This document shows positions 23,552 to 33,280 of a stretch of DNA of 62,379 nucleotides, in pieces. Origin of the DNA: JANYHF01 sp031393505 (GTDB taxonomy: Bacteria; Pseudomonadota; Alphaproteobacteria; Rhizobiales; Hyphomicrobiaceae); the NCBI GenBank assembly GCA_031393505.1, contig JANMVX010000044.1:1-62379 (forward strand), given 5' to 3'. A model generated the notes under the pieces. The model was not told where the DNA came from. It saw only the letters and a list, made by a program, of their open reading frames with translations, and searched no databases. Made by a program: the position numbers and the translations under genes. Numbering within the stretch: position 1 is the first letter of the stretch; every line of letters starts with the position of its first letter.

Positions 23552-25692
23552 GCGGCGGTCTGCAAGCGCTGGCGGCGGCGCAGGATCCGCGCCTGCCGCC
23601 GCTGCGCCAGGACATCGAGATCATGCCTTCGGGAGCGAGCCCCGGGGGGGCGCCGAGCTGGGTGCTGCACGATCCTGTGCAGCACCGCTACTTCCAAATC
23701 AGCCACGAAACACGGGAACTTCTCTCGGTCTGGCGCGAGGGCGCGACCATCGCCGAATGGGTCGCGGCCGCTGCCGCTCAACTCGATCTATCCGTCGACG
23801 TCTCAATCTGCACGCGGCTTCTGGACTTTACGCGCGCCAGCCATCTCACGCTCGACAATGCGCCCGGCTCCTGGCGCACAGTCTGGAAGGAGGTTGAGAA
23901 GAGCCACCATTCGCTGGCCATGCAACTGGTGCACAACTACCTGTTCTTCCGCATACCGCTGCTGCGGCCGCAGGCGGCGCTGAAGGCCGCGCTGCCCTAT
24001 GTCGAGCCCCTTTACACCTGGCAGGCGGTGGCGAGTTTTTCCGGGATCGGGCTGATCGGGCTCTATCTGGTGTCGCGGCAATGGACGCAATTCATGTCGA
24101 CCTTCCGCGATTTCTTTTCGCTGGAGGGGCTGCTCTATTTCTCCATCTCCATCATCGTCGTGAAAGCGTTGCACGAACTCGGCCATGCCTTCACGGCGGT
24201 GAAGTACGGTTGCCACGTCCCAACCATCGGCGTCGCCTTTATCGTCATGGCACCGCTGATGTATACGGACGTTACCGACAGCTGGCGGCTTTCGGACCGC
24301 AAGCAGCGCCTGCTGATCGATGCCGCCGGCATCATCGTCGAGCTGGGTCTGGCGTGCCTGGCCACCTTCCTCTGGGTGTTCCTTCCGGACGGCCCGGCGC
24401 GCGGCATCGCCTTCACCACGGCCACCACCAGCTGGATCATGAGCATCGTGCTCAATTCCAGCCCGTTCACGCGGTTCGATGGTTATTATCTGCTCTCGGA
24501 TCTTCTGAAGGTGGACAATCTCCAACCGCGCGCCTTTGCGCTCGGGCAATGGCGTATGCGCCAGCTGCTGTTCGCCCCGGACATGCGGCCGCCCGAGGTT
24601 TTGCCACTACGGCTCGGCTGGATCCTCGTTGCCTACGCCTGGACCATCTGGCTGTACCGCCTGATCATCTTCACCGGCATCGCCATGCTGGTCTATCACT
24701 ACTTCTTCAAGATCCTTGGGCTCATCCTGTTCTCCGTAGAAATCTGGTTCTTCGTCGTGCGCCCCATCGTGAGGGAAATCATGTCCTGGTCAAAAATAGG
24801 CGTCGCCAACCTGTCGATCGTCCGTACCGCACTCACCTGTTCGCTGGCGGTCGGCGTGCTGCTGGCCCTGACAGTGCCTTGGTCGGGCCGGATCGAGGCG
24901 CCCGCGCTCCTGGCCGATGCCGATGTCGCCAACATCTATCCCAATCGCGCCGCCAGGATCGCAAGCGTGGACACCTCAAAGGGCGCTCGGCTCGCCAAGG
25001 GGGCAACACTGGTTCATCTCGTTTCCCCCGAACTGGACAGCGCTATTCGCTCGACTGAAATACAACTCGCCTTGACGCGTGTCCGCATGGCTCGCAGCAC
25101 GGCGGACCAGCAGGACAAGGCGCAATTGTTGGTGCTTGCCGGCGAACTCGACAGCAATGCGACCAAACTTGTGGGCTTGCAGAAGGAGCGCGAGCAACTC
25201 ACCGTTCGTGCGCCTGCAGACGGTGTGGTGGCGACCCTGGCGCCGCATCTGCGCGCAGGGTTGTGGCTGGCCAAGAGCGATCTTATCGCGGTCATGACGG
25301 GACAAAGAACTTTGACCGCCCGTGGTTACCTCAGCGAATCCGCGTTGCCGCGCGTGCACCCGGGCGCCAGCGGCCGTTTCGTCCCCGACGATCTGACGCG
25401 TCCGACCTTTCCCGTCACGCTGTCGAAGATTGCACTGTCTGGCGCCGCGTCCATCGATATTCCGGAACTCGCGTCCATCTACGGAGGCCGTGTTGGCGTT
25501 GAGCCGGATGCCGGGCAGCGCCTGGCCCCGGTTGGCGCGCAGTATCTGGTCGAATTTACGGTGCCCGGTTCCAGCGCGTTCCCGAGCCAGACCGTGCGTG
25601 GCCTGATCGAACTTGACGGTGCGCCCGAAAGCTTTGCGGTCGCGCTGTGGCGTCAGGTGGCCAAGGTGATGATCCGGGAAAGCGGGTTCTGA
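23548..25692 (+). CDS. PqqD-like / M50 site-2-type metalloprotease / HlyD-like fusion protein
   Basis: A 714-residue polytopic inner membrane protein. Residues ~20-105 resemble a PqqD-like leader-binding domain (HDPVQHRYFQIS, then ELLSVW). Membrane segments follow, with the M50 zinc motif HELGH at 209-213 and the second site NSSPFTRFDG at 303-312, so both catalytic motifs are intact. More membrane segments lead to an HlyD-like lipoyl/beta-barrel region at ~445-670. The GTG start overlaps the previous stop (GTGA); another GTG lies 12 bases upstream. As last gene of the export operon it may recognise the giant protein's N-terminus and process or move it; no ABC ATPase is encoded nearby. Function is inferred from domains and context. 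Confidence 0.82.
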   Translation: MSGGLQALAAAQDPRLPPLRQDIEIMPSGASPGGAPSWVLHDPVQHRYFQISHETRELLSVWREGATIAEWVAAAAAQLDLSVDVSICTRLLDFTRASHLTLDNAPGSWRTVWKEVEKSHHSLAMQLVHNYLFFRIPLLRPQAALKAALPYVEPLYTWQAVASFSGIGLIGLYLVSRQWTQFMSTFRDFFSLEGLLYFSISIIVVKALHELGHAFTAVKYGCHVPTIGVAFIVMAPLMYTDVTDSWRLSDRKQRLLIDAAGIIVELGLACLATFLWVFLPDGPARGIAFTTATTSWIMSIVLNSSPFTRFDGYYLLSDLLKVDNLQPRAFALGQWRMRQLLFAPDMRPPEVLPLRLGWILVAYAWTIWLYRLIIFTGIAMLVYHYFFKILGLILFSVEIWFFVVRPIVREIMSWSKIGVANLSIVRTALTCSLAVGVLLALTVPWSGRIEAPALLADADVANIYPNRAARIASVDTSKGARLAKGATLVHLVSPELDSAIRSTEIQLALTRVRMARSTADQQDKAQLLVLAGELDSNATKLVGLQKEREQLTVRAPADGVVATLAPHLRAGLWLAKSDLIAVMTGQRTLTARGYLSESALPRVHPGASGRFVPDDLTRPTFPVTLSKIALSGAASIDIPELASIYGGRVGVEPDAGQRLAPVGAQYLVEFTVPGSSAFPSQTVRGLIELDGAPESFAVALWRQVAKVMIRESGF

Positions 25693-25760
25693 AAGCCAGT
25701 TGCGGCGCGCGCGCTGTCTGGCTATGCCCAACCGATCAATCTCGATCCGATGGAGCGACC

Positions 25761-26702
25761 ATGACCGCCAACGCCAAACCGAAACTCGCCCTGGTCGGGA
25801 TCGGCAAAATCGCGATCGATCAGCATCTGCCCTCGATCGCAGAGACGGGACTGTTCGAACTCGCAGGGGTCGTTAGCCAGCGTGGCGTGGCGGTTCCGGG
25901 CGTCCCCACGTTCAAGACCCAGGCGGACCTCTTCGCGGCCGTTCCCGATCTGGCCGCCGTGGCAAACTGCACCCCGCCCCACGTCCGGCATGGCTTTGCC
26001 GTTGAGGCGCTACACGCTGGCAAACACCTCCTGATCGAAAAACCACCGACAGCCAGCATCGCCGAACTGGCCGATATGGAGCGCGCGGCCCGACAGGCAC
26101 GCTGCGTTCTGTTTGCGACCTGGCACTCGCGCTTCAACGCGGGCGTCGATCAGGCTGCAGAGGTTCTTCGCACGCGGGCGCCGGAAAGCGTTGTCATCAC
26201 CTGGAAGGAAGATGTGCGGCGCTGGCATCCGGGGCAGGATTGGGTGTTCGAGGCCGGCGGCTTCGGCGTGTTCGATCCGGGCATCAATGCGCTTTCGATC
26301 ATCACGGCCATCCTGCCGTTCCCGATTTTTGTCGAGCAGTCAGACCTGTACTTCCCGGCCAATCGCGCAACCCCAATCGCGGCAGATGTAACCTTCCGGG
26401 GGGCTGGCCTGAACTCCATGACGTGCGCCCTCGACTGGCGCCAGCAGGGCGAGCAGACCTGGACCATTGATATTGTGTTGAAGGACGAGGGCAGCCTGCA
26501 ATTGACGCATGGCGGCACCCGGTTGTTCGTTGACGGTGCCTCTGCGGTTAGCGAGCCCGACAGCGAGTACCGCCGCATCTATCGCCGCTTCCACGATCTG
26601 ATCGTCCGTGGCGAGAGCGATGTCGACGCCGCGCCGCTCCAACTGGTGGCGGACGCCTATATGATGGGGACGCGGCATGTCGTAGAAGCGTTCGACTGGT
26701 AG
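25761..26702 (+). CDS. Gfo/Idh/MocA oxidoreductase, D-galactose 1-dehydrogenase-like
   Basis: Cytoplasmic NAD(P)-dependent sugar dehydrogenase, 313 residues, the usual family length. The N-terminal Rossmann fold reads LALVGIGKIAIDQHLPSI, with the family EKP motif in LLIEKPP near residue 95 and a C-terminal alpha/beta domain. The IAIDQHLPSI segment is characteristic of bacterial D-galactose/L-arabinose 1-dehydrogenases, which oxidise aldoses to lactones. ATG 25761 is chosen because GGAGCG lies just upstream. It starts 68 bases after the M50 gene, so readthrough is possible, but nothing ties it to secretion. Exact sugar specificity is uncertain. Confidence 0.78.
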   Translation: MTANAKPKLALVGIGKIAIDQHLPSIAETGLFELAGVVSQRGVAVPGVPTFKTQADLFAAVPDLAAVANCTPPHVRHGFAVEALHAGKHLLIEKPPTASIAELADMERAARQARCVLFATWHSRFNAGVDQAAEVLRTRAPESVVITWKEDVRRWHPGQDWVFEAGGFGVFDPGINALSIITAILPFPIFVEQSDLYFPANRATPIAADVTFRGAGLNSMTCALDWRQQGEQTWTIDIVLKDEGSLQLTHGGTRLFVDGASAVSEPDSEYRRIYRRFHDLIVRGESDVDAAPLQLVADAYMMGTRHVVEAFDW

Positions 26703-26760
26703 TGGCTGCTTGTCCGCTCCCCCGCTTTCTGGGGGCGTGGCGAAAACGCCCAGCACCTTA

Positions 26761-26938
26761 TACCAACCTGCATTGATCTTGACCCATTGTCTCTTGTAGT
26801 ATCGGAAGCCGGTTTTGTAGGGGCGCACAGCAGTGCGGCCGGCGCGCCGCATCCTACACGAAAACAGTGTTCCACCCCGGGCCCGCTCCGCCGCCCCCCA
26901 ACAAATCGACGATGAGTCAGCATCAATGAAGGTTGGTA
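26761..26938. mobile_element. 178-bp MITE-like element with TTA target duplication
   Basis: Near-perfect terminal inverted repeats, TACCAACCTGCATTGAT at the left and ATCAATGAAGGTTGGTA at the right (16 of 17 matching), enclose non-coding DNA. TTA flanks both ends (26758-26760 and 26939-26941), as expected of a 3-bp target duplication. The right-hand TTA is also the stop codon of the adjacent minus-strand TPR gene. No transposase is encoded, so it would have moved in trans. A diverged, apparently one-ended relative may lie near 55045-55085. Confidence 0.65.
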
Positions 26939-28981
26939 TTACGGCGTCTTCGGCTTGTCCGCGGGTTTCGCATCTGCCGGCTTGACCACCACCGCGGCTG
27001 CCGCAGCCGCCTTCGGGTCTGCAGGCAGCCCGTCCTTCATCTTGGCCTGCAGTTTCGGGATCTCCTCCGGTTCCGGTTTGGAAACCAGAGACGTACTCCA
27101 CTGGTATTGCGCCTCCAGCTTGCGGCCAGCGCGCCAATAGGCGTCGCCCAGATGATCATTGATCGTGGGATCTTCCGCCTTCAACTCGACGGCGCGCTCC
27201 AGCTGCTCCACCGCCTCGTCAAAGCGCCCAAGCCGGAAATAGGCCCAGCCCAGACTGTCAATATAGTAGCCATCATCCGGCTTGATGCTGACAGCCTTCT
27301 TGATCAGCTCGAGCGCATCAGCGATGTGTTCGTTGCGGTCGACCCATGAATAGCCAAGATAATTCAATATCAGCGGCTCATTAGGGCTCAGCTCCAGCGC
27401 CTTTTTGAAATCGGGCTCGGCCTTGTCCCATTTCCCAAGCCGCTCGTAACAGACCGCGCGCGAATAGAACTGGTCCCAATTGTCCTTCTCGATCTTCGGG
27501 ATCAGGCTGATAGCCTTGGAGTAATTGTCCGCCGCCTCAGCGAACATTTTTCGCCCGCGCAACATATTGCCAATAGTCTGGTAGAGATCGATCTGCCGAT
27601 CCAGCGTCAGCGGTCTTGTTGCTGGCGGCGCGAGTGCAGCCAGTTTTTCTTCAAGAGCTTTGCGCGTTTGCGGGCCCAATTGTCCAGTTTGCGGCAGTCC
27701 GGCATCCTTTTGCAGCCGTGTCAGCGCATCGCGCGTGCCAGTGCCAAAGTTTCCATCGACGCCGCCGTGGCTGTAACCCAACTGCGTGAGCCAACCTTGC
27801 AGCTTTTCAACTCTACCGCCTTTGTCACGGAACACCACGCCGTCGGCAGCTTCAATTTCTGCGTGCAGATCGGCGCGCGCCTTGGCGGCAGCGGCCGGAT
27901 CGACTTTTGCCGGATCGGCGATGGCCTGTAGCGCGGCTTTTGCCTCGGCTGTCTTATCTAGCGCGTTCAAGTTGAGGCCCTGGCGTACGCGCGCATCAAA
28001 CTGCAGCGGCGAGTTCGGGGGCAACTTGTTGTAAAGCGCGATGGCTCCGTCATATTGCTTCAGCTGTTCCAGAATCGCGGCCAACTGCACCATGGTGAGT
28101 TGATCATTCGGCTTCAGCTGCAAGGCCAATTGCGCGTAGATCTGCGCAAGGTCCACGCCGCCCTGGCCATTGATGGCCTGCGAAAATCCGTAGAACACGC
28201 TCGCCAACCCATCGGCGGTGGTCTTGACGTCGAGATCCAGCGTCTTGCCCTGGGCGAGTTGGTCGCGCAGTTCCTCCACCAGCGGATGGGCCGAGCGCGC
28301 AACCGCTCCGTGCTGGGAGAGAATGTCCGCAGCCAGCTTGTTGTCGCCGCCGTGCGAGGCATGGCGCGCATAGCCGAGCGCGACGTTGACGGTGCCCGGT
28401 TCAGCCTTGAACAGGTCCTGATAAATCTTGGTCGACGCGGCCGTGTCGCCTGCGGCATCGGTCAGCAGCGCGCCCTGGTAGTCGCGGAAAAAACCGATCC
28501 AGTTGCCGTCCTTGATGCTGCCGAGCAACGCCATGGCGCCCTTGGCGTCGCCGCGTGCGGACAGCACCCAGGCGCGGGCCATGACGGCGATCGGCGTGTT
28601 GCCGGGCTGTGCGAAGTGCTTGTCTGCTTCGCCGAGGCGGCCGGATTTAAAAGCGTCGACAGCGAGCAGCAGATGGGCGAGCTGATTGTTCGGATCGACT
28701 GCAGCGGCGCGGCGCGCGTAGTCAACCGCGCGCGTCCATTCGCCTCCGACGACTTCGGTTACAAAAGCCTGGCCGAGCAGCGACGCATTGGTCGGGTCCT
28801 GCTCCAGGGCCGATTTCAGCAACTCGTTGGCGGCTGGCGTATCGCGCATGCTTTGCGCCTGGCGCGCGGCCAGATAGGTGCCGAGGGCGGAACTGCCGGA
28901 GACGAACGTCTCGGCGATGGCGCTGCCGGCGGGGACAATGGCCAGGGCGGCAGCGAGCAGGAATCGTGCGGAATTGGTCAT
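26939..28981 (-). CDS. TPR-repeat protein with central peptidoglycan-binding domain
   Basis: Probable exported scaffold protein, 680 residues. A signal peptide (LLAAALAIVPAGSAIA) is followed by degenerate TPR repeats over the first ~350 residues. A PG_binding_1-like domain lies at ~383-442 (LQGWLTQLGYSHGGVDGNFG). Clear TPRs follow at ~460-640, for example YYIDSLGWAYFRLGRFDEAV, and the tail is Ala/Lys/Pro-rich. Alphaproteobacteria commonly carry such TPR proteins, but a central peptidoglycan-binding module is less usual and suggests a periplasmic or envelope role. The stop codon is the TTA duplicated by the neighbouring MITE-like element, so insertion hit the gene's last codon without changing the protein. 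Confidence 0.8.
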   Translation of the reverse strand: MTNSARFLLAAALAIVPAGSAIAETFVSGSSALGTYLAARQAQSMRDTPAANELLKSALEQDPTNASLLGQAFVTEVVGGEWTRAVDYARRAAAVDPNNQLAHLLLAVDAFKSGRLGEADKHFAQPGNTPIAVMARAWVLSARGDAKGAMALLGSIKDGNWIGFFRDYQGALLTDAAGDTAASTKIYQDLFKAEPGTVNVALGYARHASHGGDNKLAADILSQHGAVARSAHPLVEELRDQLAQGKTLDLDVKTTADGLASVFYGFSQAINGQGGVDLAQIYAQLALQLKPNDQLTMVQLAAILEQLKQYDGAIALYNKLPPNSPLQFDARVRQGLNLNALDKTAEAKAALQAIADPAKVDPAAAAKARADLHAEIEAADGVVFRDKGGRVEKLQGWLTQLGYSHGGVDGNFGTGTRDALTRLQKDAGLPQTGQLGPQTRKALEEKLAALAPPATRPLTLDRQIDLYQTIGNMLRGRKMFAEAADNYSKAISLIPKIEKDNWDQFYSRAVCYERLGKWDKAEPDFKKALELSPNEPLILNYLGYSWVDRNEHIADALELIKKAVSIKPDDGYYIDSLGWAYFRLGRFDEAVEQLERAVELKAEDPTINDHLGDAYWRAGRKLEAQYQWSTSLVSKPEPEEIPKLQAKMKDGLPADPKAAAAAAVVVKPADAKPADKPKTP

Positions 28982-29060
28982 CGTTATAGGGTAGTCCTAT
29001 TTGCGGGCGAGCGCAAAGGCTGCGGGCCGGCTTCCGCTGTCAAATTCGCGGCATTGCGGC

Positions 29061-29807
29061 TCAGGTTTTGCGCTCCTGGGGATACAAGGGGTGTTCGATG
29101 GCGCGGACAATCTCTCCGTTGGCGTCGTAGCTGTGAGCGCACATGCTGACGATGATCGGGGCGATGGCCTCTGGTGGGGGCAGACTCTGCGGGTTTTCTC
29201 CGGGCATGGCCTTGGCGCGCATGGCGGTGCGGGTGGCGCCGGGATCGAAGAGATTTACCCGCAAGGCCGTGGTGGCGACCTCTTTGGCGTAGACTTTTAC
29301 CAGCGCTTCCAGCGCGGCCTTGGAGACGGCGTAAGGACCCCAGTAGGCGCGGCAGCTGCGCGCGGCGTTTGAGGTCACGAACACTGCCCGTCCTGCGGGA
29401 GCGCGCTGCAGAAGTGGATCGAGGGTGCGGATCAGCCGCCAGTTCGCAGTCAGGTTGATGTCGAGGACGCTGGCCCAGTCCTTGGCCGAGACGTGCGTGA
29501 GCGGCGTCATCGGGCCGAGAATGGCGGCGTTGGCGATCAGCACGTCGACGTGTGGAAAACGCGGCAGCAGCGAGGGCCCGAGCGCGTCGAGTTTTGCGGC
29601 GTCCGTGAGGTCCATCTCGACCAGAGTGGCGGTGCCGCCGGCGGCCTTGACCTCGTCGTCGGCCTCCTCCAGCCCACCGCGCGTGCGCGCGATCAGGATA
29701 AGGTGCGCGCCCTGGCGAGCAAAGGCGATGGCTGCCGCCCGCCCGATGCCGCGCGAAGCGCCAGTGATGAGGACGGTTTTGTCTTGAAAGAGGAGGGTGT
29801 CAGCCAA
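29061..29807 (-). CDS. SDR-family NAD(P)-dependent oxidoreductase
   Basis: Cytoplasmic short-chain dehydrogenase, 248 residues, normal size. The cofactor loop reads TGASRGIG, NAA follows the fourth strand (LIANAAILG), the catalytic serine region is VFVTSNAA and the YxxxK pair is in GPYAVSK. The sequence after YAVSK favours the RhlG/YciK-like group, but the substrate cannot be named. It is transcribed on its own towards the TPR gene, 79 bases from that gene's start, and is separated from the TAXI gene by a repeat-filled gap. Confidence 0.85.
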   Translation of the reverse strand: MADTLLFQDKTVLITGASRGIGRAAAIAFARQGAHLILIARTRGGLEEADDEVKAAGGTATLVEMDLTDAAKLDALGPSLLPRFPHVDVLIANAAILGPMTPLTHVSAKDWASVLDINLTANWRLIRTLDPLLQRAPAGRAVFVTSNAARSCRAYWGPYAVSKAALEALVKVYAKEVATTALRVNLFDPGATRTAMRAKAMPGENPQSLPPPEAIAPIIVSMCAHSYDANGEIVRAIEHPLYPQERKT

Positions 29808-29821
29808 TGCGAGACTTTCTT

Positions 29822-30050
29822 TCTACTCTTCTCCCCTTTTTCAGGGGGAGAAGATGTCGCCCGAGCCGAAGGCGAGGAACAAGCGACAGATGAGGGGCCG
29901 CCACAAGCTCCGTACAGGTCTCACCAGGTACCGAGCAAGCAGCTGCCCCTCACCGACCGCGTGGCTCTTGCCGCCGAAGTGGGCGGCTGCGAGACGCGGT
30001 CTCCTCTCCCCTTCGCGAAGAAGCGAAGGGGAGAGGAGGGCTCCGCCCGT
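29822..30050. repeat. Dispersed intergenic repeat, copy 2
   Basis: This non-coding gap has the same plan as 3661-3891: a CTCCCCTTTTTCAGGGGGAG hairpin, a GATGAGGGGC and GCCCCTCACC pair in the middle, and a closing CTCCCCTTCGCGAAGAAGCG hairpin. Immediately to the right is a short run of degenerate CCTAGTC heptamers (30048-30075). No gene is seen. Confidence 0.6.
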
Positions 30051-30068
30051 AGTCCTAGTCCCTAGTCC

Positions 30069-31139
30069 CTAATTCCCGTCCGTCGCCTTCTTGGCCTTCT
30101 CGATCAAATCGGCCGCTTGTTTCTTGGCCTCATCCGTCATCTCCTGCGCCTTCTTCACGGCGGCGTCGATGGTCGGCTTGGCTTGCTCGCGCGCCTTGTC
30201 GCTCATCTCCATCAGCTTTTCCACGCTTTGGGCGGAAAGTGCCTTGGTTTTGCGCCACAGCGCCGTGAGCGCACTCACCTTCGGGCGCATCTCGTCGACC
30301 GATAGGCTGCGGATGGTCCGCACCAGGTCGTCCTGGTCTTTTCTGTCGTTGGCGTCGGCGATGCGGTCCGACGCGCCGGTGAACAGTACCAACGGCGTGC
30401 AGGCGGTGACGATCTTCTCGGCTGATTTGTTCCATTTGGCCGGCGTGATTTCGGTTTCCTCGGCGAAGTAGATTTTTTCGCCGTTGGCCTCCTGGCGGAG
30501 AATAGCGCGGTCGATAACCGGGATGATGTTGCCACCGGACTTGGCGATGGACTGGAAGCGCACATTTGTCGGGTCGGCAAATTGCACGAATAGCGTCACG
30601 GCATCGTCGGCGCCCATGGCCTGGGTGATGGCTTCGTCCACGCTGGCCGCATAGGTCACATTGCGGGCGAGGCCGAGCCCCTCGGGGTCAATGCGCTGCA
30701 AGAGCTGGAACGTCGCCGCGCTGCCGCTCTTTTGCGGCGGCAGGATGAAGTGCAACTGGGTCGCCACCGACGCAATCTGCCCGAAATTCGTCACGCCCCG
30801 ATTGCGCGTGATCAGGAACAGGCACTCGCGCGCCACGTCGGAGCGGATGCGGGTGAAAAGTTTTTCCGAGCCGAGATTTTCCGTCTCCAGCGCAAAGGCG
30901 TCAAGCTGGGAAAATCCGACCTGGGCGGGATCGGAGGCGACGCGCTGAATGTTTTCGAGCGACCCTTGCGAGGCTGTGCAGGCGTAGTCGAACTTGTTTT
31001 TGCGCAGCACCGTCGCGATCTGCGGGCAGAACGTGGCGTGGTAGGCGCCGGTTTCTCCACCCGTGTTGATCTGGCCGGCGACGGCCAATGGCGCAGACAG
31101 CGCCAGAATGGCCAGTGCGAGAGATACGCGGAACGACAT
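30069..31139 (-). CDS. TAXI-family TRAP-type solute-binding protein
   Basis: Periplasmic binding protein, 356 residues. A signal peptide (SLALAILALSAPLAVAG) precedes INTGGETGAYHATFCPQIAT, the N-terminal pattern of TAXI proteins, followed by a two-lobed binding-protein sequence. The C-terminal ~70 residues are Lys/Ala/Glu-rich and probably a coiled coil (KAREQAKPTIDAAVKKAQEM), which is an unusual addition. ATG 31139 has GGAGAG 5 bases upstream; the TTG at 31151 overlaps that site. No TRAP membrane subunits are encoded nearby, so the partner transporter and the ligand are unknown. Confidence 0.75.
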   Translation of the reverse strand: MSFRVSLALAILALSAPLAVAGQINTGGETGAYHATFCPQIATVLRKNKFDYACTASQGSLENIQRVASDPAQVGFSQLDAFALETENLGSEKLFTRIRSDVARECLFLITRNRGVTNFGQIASVATQLHFILPPQKSGSAATFQLLQRIDPEGLGLARNVTYAASVDEAITQAMGADDAVTLFVQFADPTNVRFQSIAKSGGNIIPVIDRAILRQEANGEKIYFAEETEITPAKWNKSAEKIVTACTPLVLFTGASDRIADANDRKDQDDLVRTIRSLSVDEMRPKVSALTALWRKTKALSAQSVEKLMEMSDKAREQAKPTIDAAVKKAQEMTDEAKKQAADLIEKAKKATDGN

Positions 31140-31171
31140 TAGGCTCTCCAATATGCGAAAACGATCAGTGA

Positions 31172-31783
31172 TCAGCCGTTGGTGCCCTGAGTGTCATCGG
31201 CTGGCGGCGCAGCGGCGGGGTCGCCGCTCGCCCCGCCCTTCTTGCCGATCTTCGAGGTCACATACTCGCCGACCCCGCGCATAACTTCGCTGAACGGCTT
31301 GCCGGCGTCCACCAAGAGCGGCAGCGACTGGCTGTCCTTGATGCCCCAGGCATAGGGCTTGTCGCCGATCGGGGGCGTATTCGAGAAATTGGTGTAGAAC
31401 ACGAAACCGATCAGTACCAGGAGGAAGCCGCGCGCCGCGCCAAAGGCGAATCCGAGCGCCCGGTCGATGATGCCGATGTGGCTGTCCAGCACCCGGTCCG
31501 AGAGGCGGGCGGTGAAGAGGTGCACGATGATGAGCACGAACAGGAACACCAGCACCGCGCCGCCGCCCTGCGCCATCTGGATGTTGCCGGCAAAGAACTT
31601 GTCGGCCAGCGTCTGGGCCAGCCCCTTCTGATAAAGCACGAAAAAGGCCGCGCCTGCTCCCGCTAGAGCCCAGGAGAGCAGCGACAGGACTTCGCGCGTA
31701 AGGCCGCGGTACATGGCCAGGAGGCCGGAAATCAGCGCGATCAGGCCGAGGCCGAGATCGAGGGGCGTAAAGGGCCCGGGCAT
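31172..31783 (-). CDS. cvpA: CvpA-family membrane protein
   Basis: Inner membrane protein, 203 residues, with four hydrophobic segments in the first ~130 residues and a hydrophilic, Gly/Ala-rich tail. The N-terminus (TPLDLGLGLIALISGLLAMY) and RGLTREVLSLLSW are typical of CvpA, known from colicin V production. In alphaproteobacteria cvpA usually lies beside radA, as here (30 bases downstream of it). purF, its common partner, is absent from the window. Confidence 0.85.
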   Translation of the reverse strand: MPGPFTPLDLGLGLIALISGLLAMYRGLTREVLSLLSWALAGAGAAFFVLYQKGLAQTLADKFFAGNIQMAQGGGAVLVFLFVLIIVHLFTARLSDRVLDSHIGIIDRALGFAFGAARGFLLVLIGFVFYTNFSNTPPIGDKPYAWGIKDSQSLPLLVDAGKPFSEVMRGVGEYVTSKIGKKGGASGDPAAAPPADDTQGTNG

Positions 31784-31812
31784 GGGGATCGTCCTTTCGT
31801 AGGTCTCAACGG

Positions 31813-33180
<1,368 letters not shown>

Positions 33181-33182
33181 GA

Positions 33183-33280
33183 AGTCGGGACTCGGGACTC
33201 GGTTCTCGGGACTCGGTAAAAAAGAAGGCGATTCGGCGATTTAGCACTACGAGTCCCGAGTCCCTAGTCCCGTCTTCGTC
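33183..33280. repeat. Inverted simple-repeat hairpin between dnaB and radA
   Basis: Degenerate GGGACTC heptamers on the left (GGGACTCGGGACTCGG and again after a TTCT break) face GAGTCCCGAGTCCCTAGTCC on the right across a loop of about 40 bases. Folding would give a long GC-rich stem just after the dnaB stop codon. Comparable arrays lie at 37140, 47037, 51664 and 53757. Confidence 0.7.

Noticed and set aside
24081..25058. A 325-codon plus-strand frame inside the M50 gene
   Set aside because: It lies in a different frame of a gene with intact catalytic motifs and is His/Arg-rich without family features.
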